DNA of 14,903 nucleotides from positions 1 through 14,903 of the forward strand of contig JAIFNF010000015.1 of NCBI GenBank assembly GCA_020047885.1. Direction: 5' to 3'. The notes beneath the pieces were generated by a model. That model saw nothing but the letters and a program-made list of their open reading frames with translations, was not told the DNA's origin and made no database searches. The DNA comes from Gammaproteobacteria bacterium. Its GTDB lineage: Bacteria > Pseudomonadota > Gammaproteobacteria > Competibacterales > Competibacteraceae. Below are positions 1 through 5,696 of the stretch, in pieces. The translations under genes were made by a program, and so were the position numbers. Position 1 is the first letter of the stretch, and every line of letters starts with the position of its first letter.

Positions 1-326
1 CCAGCCCCCCGGCGGGCGATACCAAGGAGCTGGAAGCCATTCGGGAAGTGTTCGGCGACCGCATTCCACCGATCAGCGCCACCAAGTCGCTCACCGGCCA
101 TGCGCTGGGCGCGGCGGGCGTCCATGAAGCGATTTACTCGCTGCTGATGATGGATAACCGCTTTATCGCGGCTTCGGCGAATATCGAAACTCTTGATCCG
201 GTCGCGGAAGGGTTGCCCATTGTTCGGGAACGGGTGGATAACGCCGACCTGAACGTGGTGATGTCCAACAGCTTCGGCTTTGGCGGCACCAACGCGACGC
301 TGGTCTTCCGGCGGTTTGCGGATTAA
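1..326 (+). CDS. fabB: 3-oxoacyl-ACP synthase I, C-terminal part (5' end outside window)
   Basis: This is the last ~108 codons of a beta-ketoacyl-ACP synthase, read in the frame of position 3. The enzyme condenses malonyl-ACP with a growing acyl-ACP in cytoplasmic fatty acid synthesis. The window opens in the end of the conserved HGTSTPxGD segment (read here as TSPPAGD). Next comes [12 protein letters not shown], then the [15 protein letters not shown] block whose His (codon 99-101) matches the second active-site His of the FabB/FabF family, and finally the C-terminal [15 protein letters not shown] block. The match to remembered E. coli FabB is close throughout, including EAIYSLLMM, which favours FabB over FabF. 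The catalytic Cys and first His lie upstream of the window. The gene ends in TAA, and 62 nt separate it from the next gene. Seen: motifs and frame. Known: family function. Confidence is high for the family and fairly high for FabB. Confidence 0.93.
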   Translation, partial: SPPAGDTKELEAIREVFGDRIPPISATKSLTGHALGAAGVHEAIYSLLMMDNRFIAASANIETLDPVAEGLPIVRERVDNADLNVVMSNSFGFGGTNATLVFRRFAD

Positions 327-388
327 GTTCGATCACGGTCGCGCTATCCGGGTGGGTGGCGCGATCCTGCTGATTCGGAGGTCCTCCA

Positions 389-841
389 GTGACCGATGAA
401 AACTCTGATCAGACGGACGCCATGCACGTGGAGTCCGCGCTCGGTGCGATGAATCCCTTAATGTTGGGTCTCATCATCGTATGCTTCATGTTAACTCTGT
501 TGAGTATGGGTAGTAATGCCTGGCTATGGCATTTGTGGCGGCAGGATCAGGCGACTCCGCCACCCGTGCCCCAGCCCGGTCCCGAGTTGTCGGCTTTGAC
601 CATCCAGGTTCAGGTCTTGTCCAGTGATCTGGAGCAAGTCAAAAAAACGGTCGAACTCCACAAGGCTGAAAATGACGTGCTCAGGGAAGAAATGCAACAG
701 TTGCAGGACAGTCAACAGGCTTACCGGAATCAGATTCAGCAGCAGTTACAGAAAGATCGGGATCAAGCGATTCAGAAGCAGCAGCAACTGAGACCACCGC
801 AACCCCTGCAAAATCAGCCGCGCAACCCGGTGACCTGGTGA
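389..841 (+). CDS. Small membrane-anchored coiled-coil protein, function unknown
   Basis: A 150-residue protein that I do not recognise. It starts at GTG 389, seven bases after a strong GGAGG (377-381). An acidic N-terminus of about 20 residues precedes one hydrophobic segment (about 23-47), then a short Trp-rich stretch (WLWHLW), a Pro-rich linker (56-65) and a long Gln/Glu/Lys-rich heptad-like region (about 66-134) that should form a coiled coil. The tail is Pro/Gln-rich. The layout fits a single-pass inner-membrane protein with a coiled-coil domain on one face; the acidic N-terminus and the Arg after the membrane segment leave topology uncertain. Its TGA overlaps the GTG of the next gene (GTGA at 838-841), so the two are probably translationally coupled and may act together. 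No enzymatic motif is visible. The coding call rests on the ribosome site, composition and overlap. Confidence 0.72.
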   Translation: MTDENSDQTDAMHVESALGAMNPLMLGLIIVCFMLTLLSMGSNAWLWHLWRQDQATPPPVPQPGPELSALTIQVQVLSSDLEQVKKTVELHKAENDVLREEMQQLQDSQQAYRNQIQQQLQKDRDQAIQKQQQLRPPQPLQNQPRNPVTW

Positions 842-1212
842 CAGAAATGACCCCCAAAAACACGTTGATCGATAACGGGATAGCTGAAATTGACCTGAAG
901 CGGCGCGCTGTTCTGCGCAGTCTGGGGAAATGGTCGAAAGCGGTCATTATCGGCGTCATGGGCGGCGGAATGATCACCACTGATCCAGCGCGGGCGGTGA
1001 ACTGGAATGATTGCCGGAATGACCCTGCGTGGTTGAATAGTAGTGGCAGCGGCGGCCACTGGATTAACAGTGCGGATGCCGACATTCGCCTGCAAGGGGG
1101 TGATAGCCGCGACCCGCCCCGTGATGGCAAACCTCAACGCCCCTGGATGAATGGCAACCGCGATGGCTGGACTAATCGGCAAGGCTGTGGCGGAACTTGG
1201 GTTAATTTTTGA
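838..1212 (+). CDS. Exported Trp-x-Asn repeat protein; candidate cyclophane-type RiPP precursor
   Basis: A 124-residue protein, start GTG 838 overlapping the previous stop; ATG 847 is an alternative start. The N-terminal part has a twin-Arg-like sequence (KRRAVLR, residues 21-27), a hydrophobic Gly-rich stretch (35-46) and a possible ARA cleavage site (51-53), so it looks like a Tat or Sec signal or a leader. The remaining 71 residues are Gly/Asn/Asp-rich. They contain six Trp (56, 65, 75, 103, 111, 121), each followed two residues later by Asn or Asp: WND, WLN, WIN, WMN, WTN, WVN. Two Cys (59, 117) are also present, and the protein ends in Phe. Known: precursors of radical-SAM three-residue cyclophane peptides (GrrA/OscA-type, triceptides) carry repeated aromatic-x-Asn units in Gly-rich cores, and Grr-type precursors are also reported with signal-like leaders. 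Inferred: this could be such a precursor. Against it, no radical SAM gene lies within the window. A small secreted structural protein is the alternative. Confidence 0.7.
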   Translation: MTEMTPKNTLIDNGIAEIDLKRRAVLRSLGKWSKAVIIGVMGGGMITTDPARAVNWNDCRNDPAWLNSSGSGGHWINSADADIRLQGGDSRDPPRDGKPQRPWMNGNRDGWTNRQGCGGTWVNF

Positions 1213-1227
1213 GCGTTTATACGCAAT

Positions 1228-1762
1228 TTAGGTTTCAATGATGCGGCTACGACAGGAATCGTAGGAGTAGTTGACGATTTCTCCGCTTTTTATCTTCTCA
1301 ATCGCTTCGTCGATGATGAAAAGCGGAACTAGAAACTATTCGCGGGGCACCACTGGGTTTCCGAATCGGTCCTGAATTTCAATATTCAGCCTTGCCGACT
1401 CAAAAAATCGGTAGATCAGGTTTTCCAGTCGGGCGCGCTTGATGTTTGATAGCTCGTAAGTGGCCACAACTTCTACATCGGCTATTAAAAATGGTGGGAT
1501 CGAGCTTTGCGTTAGCAATGCGCGTGTTAACCTCTCCGCTGGTGACGCCGATTTTATGAATGACATCCCGGTGTTCTTTAATCATGGGATGGTCTGATTG
1601 GCTTCTCAGGATATAGATGGTTCCGCTGGCGGTGTCTCCTTCTTCTGTTTCATCAGAGAATAATAGCCCAGCAAAGGGGTCGGTTATTCTCCGGCCAGCT
1701 TCATATTTATATTGAAGTATAGGTTTTGCTATTCCTGATGTGCTTCTCAAAGTGACAGAGAG
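1228..1762 (-). pseudogene. Decayed 3' fragment of a GIY-YIG nuclease-family protein gene
   Basis: Reading the minus strand from about 1762, one frame gives a segment with GIAKPILQYKYEAGRR, then GTIYILRS and HKIGVTSGEVNTRIA, ending in AKLDPT. The GTIYIL and HKIGVT pair corresponds to the GIY and YIG strands of the T5orf172-like GIY-YIG fold. At about 1487-1495 the frame breaks: one extra base next to a five-T run. The match continues one frame over as FLIADVEVVATYELSNIKRARLE and onward to NPVVPRE. There a TAG (1336-1338) stands where I expect Trp. The same frame continues as FLVPLFIIDEAIEKIK to TAA at 1228-1230. So there is a frameshift, a nonsense codon and a missing 5' part, because the fragment stops at the moaD start. 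Remembered family members read straight through both breaks, which supports a pseudogene. The segment looks richer in AT than its neighbours, consistent with acquired DNA. It fills the gap between the flanking genes. Confidence 0.82.
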
Positions 1763-1767
1763 GAAAC

Positions 1768-2001
1768 ATGACCATTCATGTTAAATATTTTGCCAGCCTG
1801 CGCGACCGCCTGGGTCGGGCTGGTGATGAACTAGAGGCCGCAGCAGGATTGACCGTTGCCGGCGTTTGGGCAGCGCTGCATTCAGCGACGCCCCTGCCGC
1901 CGAACACGCTGATAGGGGTGAATCTGGAATACGCGGAACTCACGCAACTCGTGCAGGACGGCGATGAAGTGGCGTTTTTTCCACCAGTGACCGGAGGATA
2001 G
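1768..2001 (+). CDS. moaD: Molybdopterin synthase small (sulfur carrier) subunit MoaD
   Basis: A 77-residue ubiquitin-fold protein of the usual MoaD length. It starts with the beta strand MTIHVKYFASLRDRLG typical of the family and ends in the required Gly-Gly (EVAFFPPVTGG). In molybdenum cofactor synthesis the C-terminal Gly is adenylated and thiocarboxylated, and MoaD then donates sulfur to precursor Z (cPMP) within the MoaD2-MoaE2 complex. The ATG follows an AGAGGAAAC ribosome site. The gene directly abuts the GIY-YIG pseudogene, so any promoter must lie within or beyond that remnant; I see no Moco riboswitch-like structure. moaE begins 3 nt after its stop. Confidence 0.95.
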   Translation: MTIHVKYFASLRDRLGRAGDELEAAAGLTVAGVWAALHSATPLPPNTLIGVNLEYAELTQLVQDGDEVAFFPPVTGG

Positions 2002-2004
2002 GCG

Positions 2005-2469
2005 ATGCGCATTGAACTGCGGGATCAGCCGTTCCAGCCTTTGGCGGAATTGGCCGCGTATCAGGCTCAATTGGACGAGCGCCTGGCCGGTCAATACGGG
2101 GCGGCGGCGATCTTCATCGGCACGATGCGCGATTTCAACGACGGGGATACCGTGCGCCGGATGACGCTGGAGCATTATCCCGGCATGACTGAGCGCCAAC
2201 TCCAGCGCCTGGTCGAAACCGCGTTTCGAGACTGGCTGTTACTGGATGCGCTGGTGCTGCACCGGGTCGGAACCGTGCAACCTAACGATCCCATTGTTCT
2301 GGTCGCGGTGTGGTCGGCGCACCGGGCGGTAGCATTCGCGGCTTGCCGGTTCATCATGGAGGAACTCAAATCAACCGCGCCGTTCTGGAAGCGCGAGGAG
2401 ACGGCGACCGGTTCCCGCTGGGTGGAACACAACACGGCAGGATTTTTGGAACCCGCACCGCCAGATTGA
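2005..2469 (+). CDS. moaE: Molybdopterin synthase catalytic subunit MoaE
   Basis: A 154-residue protein of normal MoaE length. It converts cPMP to molybdopterin by transferring two sulfurs from MoaD thiocarboxylate. Visible family blocks are AAIFIGTMRDFNDGD (34-48, with Arg42), LHRVGTV (85-91), SAHRAVAFAACRFIMEELK (104-122) and STAPFWKRE (123-131). Lys122 and Lys129 match the two essential lysines of E. coli MoaE (Lys119 and Lys126), and RWVEHN follows as in homologues. The ATG is 3 nt after the moaD stop. Its ribosome site GGAGG lies in the last codons of moaD, so the two are co-translated and made in matched amounts. No other moa gene is in the window. Confidence 0.96.
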   Translation: MRIELRDQPFQPLAELAAYQAQLDERLAGQYGAAAIFIGTMRDFNDGDTVRRMTLEHYPGMTERQLQRLVETAFRDWLLLDALVLHRVGTVQPNDPIVLVAVWSAHRAVAFAACRFIMEELKSTAPFWKREETATGSRWVEHNTAGFLEPAPPD

Positions 2470-2519
2470 CCTACACTTCGCAGGCACAGCCGCCCACCGC
2501 TTCTGGAGAACCCTGCTAC

Positions 2520-4268
2520 ATGTCCAATGGCAACGAATTCACCTTGCTCAAGGAGCGGCGGTTTCTGCCGTTCTTCATCACCCAGTTTCTGGGCGCATTC
2601 AACGACAATGTATTCAAAAATGCCCTGATTATCCTCATTGCTTTCCAGGTCGTGGCCAGCGATCCCGCCGAGTCCAACCGGCTGATCAATCTGGCCGCCG
2701 GGCTGTTCGTGTTGCCGTTTTTCCTGTTTTCAGCCACCGCCGGGCAGTTATCCGACAAGTATGAAAAGTCGCGCTATATCCGCTGGGTCAAGTTGCTGGA
2801 AATCATTATTATGATCGGCGCAACCGTCGGCTTTTTCCTCGGTAGCGTTCCCCTGCTGCTCGCTATGCTGTTCCTGATGGGCTGCCAGTCCACGATGTTC
2901 GGGCCGGTGAAATACAGCATCATGCCGCAGCATTTGAAATCGGAAGAACTGATTGGCGGTAATGCCTGGATTGAAATGGGCACCAACATGGCGATTCTGC
3001 TGGGCACGATGTTTGGCGGCATCCTGATCGCCCAGCATCAGGGCTATCTCTGGGTGTCCGGTGCGTTGATCACGATTGCCATTCTGGGTTATCTCAGTAG
3101 CCGAGCCATTCCTGCTGCGCCGCCCGCCGCGCCGGATTTGCAAATCAACTGGAATCCGGTCACGGAAACCTGGCGGATTCTTCAAATCACCCACCAGAAT
3201 TTCACCGTTTTTCAATCGGTACTGGGGATTTCCTGGTTCTGGTTCCTGGGCAGCGTTTACCTGTCGCAACTGCCAAATTTCACCAAGCTGACATTAGGCG
3301 GCGGTGAGCATGTCGTGACGTTGTTGCTCACTCTGTTTGCCATTGGTATCGGCATCGGTTCCTTGCTGTGTGAACGGTTGTCCGGGCGGATCGTGGAAAT
3401 CGGTCTGGTGCCGTTCGGCTCCATCGGCCTGACGGTCTTTGGCGTCGACCTGTTTTTTGCCACGCCAGCGCCTCCCGCGACCGGCAACGCCTTGCTGGGC
3501 GTGCTGGCGTTCCTGGATCAACCGGGGAGTTGGCGCGTGGTGATGGACATCGTGCTGATTGGCGTTTTCGGCGGGATCTACATCGTGCCGCTGTACGCCC
3601 TGGTCCAGCAGCGCAGCGAGCCGCGTCAGTTGTCGCGGGTCATCGCCGGCAACAACATTATCAACTCGGTGTTCATGGTGGCGGCAGCGCTCATTGCGGT
3701 GGCGTTGCTGGAACAGGGCTTGAGCATCCCGCAACTGCTGTTGGTGATGGCGCTGTTCAACGCGGCCGTCGCGCTCTATATCTTCACCTTGGTTCCCGAA
3801 TTCCTGATGCGCTTCATCGTCTGGATTCTGGTGAATATCGGGTATCGGTTGCGGGCGACCGGATTGGAACACATCCCGGATACCGGCCCCGCCGTCGTCG
3901 TGTGTAATCACGTCAGTTTCATGGATGCGCTGGTGGTGATTGGCTGCTGTCGGCGACCGATCCGGTTCGTGATGGATCATCAAATTTTCAAAATCCCGGT
4001 GCTTAGTTTCGTCTTTCGCACCGCGGGCGCAATCCCGATTGCTCCAGCGCGGGAGAATCCGGATATTCTGAAACAGGCGTATGACCGGGTCGCCGCCTAT
4101 CTGGAAGCGGGCGAAGTGGTCGGCATTTTCCCGGAAGGACAACTCACCAGCAATGGCGAGATCGGCCCCTTCAAGAATGGCGTCGACCGCATCATTCGGC
4201 GTAACCCGGCCCCGGTGATTCCCATGGCGTTGCGCGGCTTATGGGGCAGTTTCTTCATCGCGGATTGA
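2520..4268 (+). CDS. LplT-like MFS transporter fused to a PlsC-like acyltransferase; C-terminus frameshifted
   Basis: A 582-residue membrane protein from ATG 2520, which has GGAGAA at 2505-2510. Residues 1 to ~425 form an MFS domain with about twelve hydrophobic segments. It begins with GAFNDNVFKNA (25-35), a signature of LplT lysophospholipid flippases. Residues ~435-582 form an acyltransferase with CNHVSFMD (catalytic His464 and Asp469 of the HX4D motif), FPEGQ (537-541) and PVIPMALRG. In this family the transporter flips lysophospholipids inward and the acyltransferase re-acylates them; here the acyl-ACP synthetase domain of Aas-type fusions is absent. The reading frame stops early: after GSFF (576-579) only IAD and TGA follow, while the expected C-terminal segment continues in another frame at 4258-4359. 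Some residues between GSFF and that segment also seem lost. The four classic catalytic blocks are intact, so activity may survive. It lies 50 nt after moaE. Confidence 0.85.
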   Translation: MSNGNEFTLLKERRFLPFFITQFLGAFNDNVFKNALIILIAFQVVASDPAESNRLINLAAGLFVLPFFLFSATAGQLSDKYEKSRYIRWVKLLEIIIMIGATVGFFLGSVPLLLAMLFLMGCQSTMFGPVKYSIMPQHLKSEELIGGNAWIEMGTNMAILLGTMFGGILIAQHQGYLWVSGALITIAILGYLSSRAIPAAPPAAPDLQINWNPVTETWRILQITHQNFTVFQSVLGISWFWFLGSVYLSQLPNFTKLTLGGGEHVVTLLLTLFAIGIGIGSLLCERLSGRIVEIGLVPFGSIGLTVFGVDLFFATPAPPATGNALLGVLAFLDQPGSWRVVMDIVLIGVFGGIYIVPLYALVQQRSEPRQLSRVIAGNNIINSVFMVAAALIAVALLEQGLSIPQLLLVMALFNAAVALYIFTLVPEFLMRFIVWILVNIGYRLRATGLEHIPDTGPAVVVCNHVSFMDALVVIGCCRRPIRFVMDHQIFKIPVLSFVFRTAGAIPIAPARENPDILKQAYDRVAAYLEAGEVVGIFPEGQLTSNGEIGPFKNGVDRIIRRNPAPVIPMALRGLWGSFFIAD

Positions 4269-4359
4269 GTTAGTGGTGGGCGAGCCGGTTCCGCCAGAAC
4301 AGGCCACTTCGGCGCGGTTGCGCGAACGGGTGATCGCGTTGCGCGGCGACTGGCCATGA
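4258..4359 (+). pseudogene. Out-of-frame C-terminal remnant of the acyltransferase domain
   Basis: In the frame of 4258 the sequence reads SRIELVVGEPVPPEQATSAR followed by LRERVIALRGDWP and TGA. This is the usual C-terminal end of PlsC/Aas-type acyltransferases (a VGEPVPPE segment, then a helix ending in LRG). It has no start or ribosome site of its own, and it follows the end of the in-frame acyltransferase core within a few bases. The simplest reading is that a small deletion not divisible by three, between the GSFF codons and this segment, broke one original gene. A sequencing or assembly error is the alternative. Confidence 0.8.
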
Positions 4360-4412
4360 TCAACAATGATGCTCAATATCTTCTTTTTAGTGGTTAAATC
4401 CAGTGGAGATTT

Positions 4413-5471
4413 ATGAAAGCCAATATTGTGTTACTCCCCGGTGATGGCATCGGGCCAGAAGTCGTCGGCGAGGCCGTCCGGGTGCTGGAGGTCATCGCCA
4501 GTCAATTCAATCACCAGTTCGCTTATCAGCAGCGCTTGATGGGCGGCTGTTCCATTGACGAGTTCGGCTCGTCGTTAACCGATGAAACGCTGGCGGATTG
4601 CCAGGCGGCGGATGCGGTGCTGTTAGGCGCAGTGGGCGGCCCCAAGTGGGACGATCCTAAGGCCAAAGATCGCCCGGAACGCGGACTGCTGGCGCTGCGC
4701 AAGGGGCTGGGCGTGTTCGCTAATCTGCGCCCGGTCAAGGTGCATCCGGCACTGATCGATTCATCACCGCTCAAGCCGGAAAAACTGGCGGGCGTGGATA
4801 TTCTGGTCATCCGTGAATTGACCGGCGGGCTGTATTTCGGCTGGCCCAAAGGTCGCGATATTAAGGATGGCCGCGAACGCGCCGTTGATACCTTGGAATA
4901 TTACGATTACGAAATCTGCCGGGTGATGAACCTGGCGTTCAAGCTCGCTAAAGGCCGCAAGGGCAAAGTCACGTCGGTGGATAAAGCCAATGTGCTGGAA
5001 TCTTCACGGCTGTGGCGGCAGATTGCGGTGCAGGTCGGCGCGGAACATCCGGAGGTGGCGCTGGATCATATTCTGGTGGATACCGCCGCCATGCGGTTAA
5101 TCACCGGACCGGCTTCCATGGATGTCGTGGTCACCGAGAACATGTTCGGCGACATTCTCACTGATGAGGCGTCGGTGCTGGCCGGTTCGATGGGTATGCT
5201 GCCGTCGGCCAGTCTGGGGGAAGGCCGGGTCGGGTTGTATGAACCGATTCACGGCTCCGCCCCGGATATTGCGGGTAAGGGCATCGCTAACCCGATTGGC
5301 ATGATTCTGTCGACGGCCATGCTGCTGCGCCATTCCCTGGGGCTGGAAACGGAAGCGGCTGCGATTGAAAAGGCGGTGGATGAAACGATTACCGCCGGGG
5401 CGCGGACAGCCGATCTTGGCGGAAAGTTGAGTACGACCCAGATGGCGGATGAAATTATCCGACGGTTGTAA
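4413..5471 (+). CDS. leuB: 3-isopropylmalate dehydrogenase
   Basis: A 352-residue protein, close to the usual 355-365 of LeuB. It oxidises and decarboxylates 3-isopropylmalate with NAD+ to 2-oxoisocaproate in leucine synthesis; cytoplasmic homodimer. Visible motifs are GDGIGPEV (10-17), [11 protein letters not shown] (70-80), substrate arginines in [13 protein letters not shown] (Arg96, Arg106) and [10 protein letters not shown] (Arg134, Tyr141). Further on are [15 protein letters not shown] (Lys191), LVD (Asp223) and [24 protein letters not shown] (Asp247 and Asp251 for metal). The adenine-binding loop [14 protein letters not shown] is at 281-294. The WDDPK and GGLYFG forms favour LeuB over isocitrate or tartrate dehydrogenases. 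The ATG follows TGGAGATTT. leuC and leuD are not adjacent on either side. The gene is probably transcribed from the short gap after the acyltransferase remnant and is followed by the hairpin repeat. Confidence 0.97.
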   Translation: MKANIVLLPGDGIGPEVVGEAVRVLEVIASQFNHQFAYQQRLMGGCSIDEFGSSLTDETLADCQAADAVLLGAVGGPKWDDPKAKDRPERGLLALRKGLGVFANLRPVKVHPALIDSSPLKPEKLAGVDILVIRELTGGLYFGWPKGRDIKDGRERAVDTLEYYDYEICRVMNLAFKLAKGRKGKVTSVDKANVLESSRLWRQIAVQVGAEHPEVALDHILVDTAAMRLITGPASMDVVVTENMFGDILTDEASVLAGSMGMLPSASLGEGRVGLYEPIHGSAPDIAGKGIANPIGMILSTAMLLRHSLGLETEAAAIEKAVDETITAGARTADLGGKLSTTQMADEIIRRL

Positions 5472-5512
5472 GGCGATTTCCGGTCAAGGTTATACCCAGC
5501 GGGGCGTGATCT

Positions 5513-5609
5513 CCCCCCTTTGAAAAAGGGGGGGCCGGGGGGGATTTTGATCGGCGGCATTGACCCCAAGAGTTCAAATCCCCCCCAACCCCCCTTTGCT
5601 AAAGGGGGG
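5513..5609. repeat. Three-hairpin inverted repeat with C/G runs
   Basis: The two arms mirror each other. The left arm (5513-5547) and the reverse complement of the right arm (5576-5609) share C6-T3, a variable three-base loop, A3, G6-7, two variable bases and G7-ATTT. Each arm also folds by itself: CCCCCCTTT pairs with AAAGGGGGG over 9 perfect bp, with loop GAA (5513-5533) on the left and GCT (5589-5609) on the right. The inner GGGGGGGATTT (5537-5547) pairs over 11 bp with AAATCCCCCCC (5576-5586) around a 28-nt spacer, giving a three-way cruciform. It lies between the convergent leuB and the large kinase gene. The 225-nt gap 5472-5696 holds nothing else that I recognise. Similar C/G-run elements are dispersed in many environmental bacterial genomes. 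No U-tract follows, so a terminator role is possible but not shown. Confidence 0.85.
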
Positions 5610-5696
5610 AACTTCATTTCAGGACATCGCCTAAGAAGCGTTGAGACTCCCTGCCCATGGCGAAGGAATGCCAGGGCGGGGGGCAACAGTTGCCGT

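Noticed and set aside
339..364. TCGCGC/GCGCGA inverted repeat after fabB as a terminator
   Set aside because: The stem is only 6 bp with a 14-nt loop and no T-run follows. I see nothing else convincing in the 62-nt gap.
1213..1224. GCGT-TTAT-ACGC hairpin after the Trp-x-Asn gene
   Set aside because: A four-bp stem without a U-tract is too weak to call a terminator.
1228..1767. Moco riboswitch or other leader upstream of moaD
   Set aside because: The region is accounted for by the GIY-YIG pseudogene, and I could not trace a riboswitch-like set of paired stems.
2310..2519. Upstream extension of the transporter fusion into moaE
   Set aside because: It overlaps moaE in another frame. The ATG at 2520 has GGAGAA upstream and begins with the family N-terminus.
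3294..4142. Long minus-strand open frame (282 codons) opposite the transporter/acyltransferase gene
   Set aside because: It is antisense to a protein with clear LplT and PlsC motifs. Its translation is rich in His, Asp, Gln and Arg with no recognisable domain, typical of a shadow frame in GC-rich DNA.
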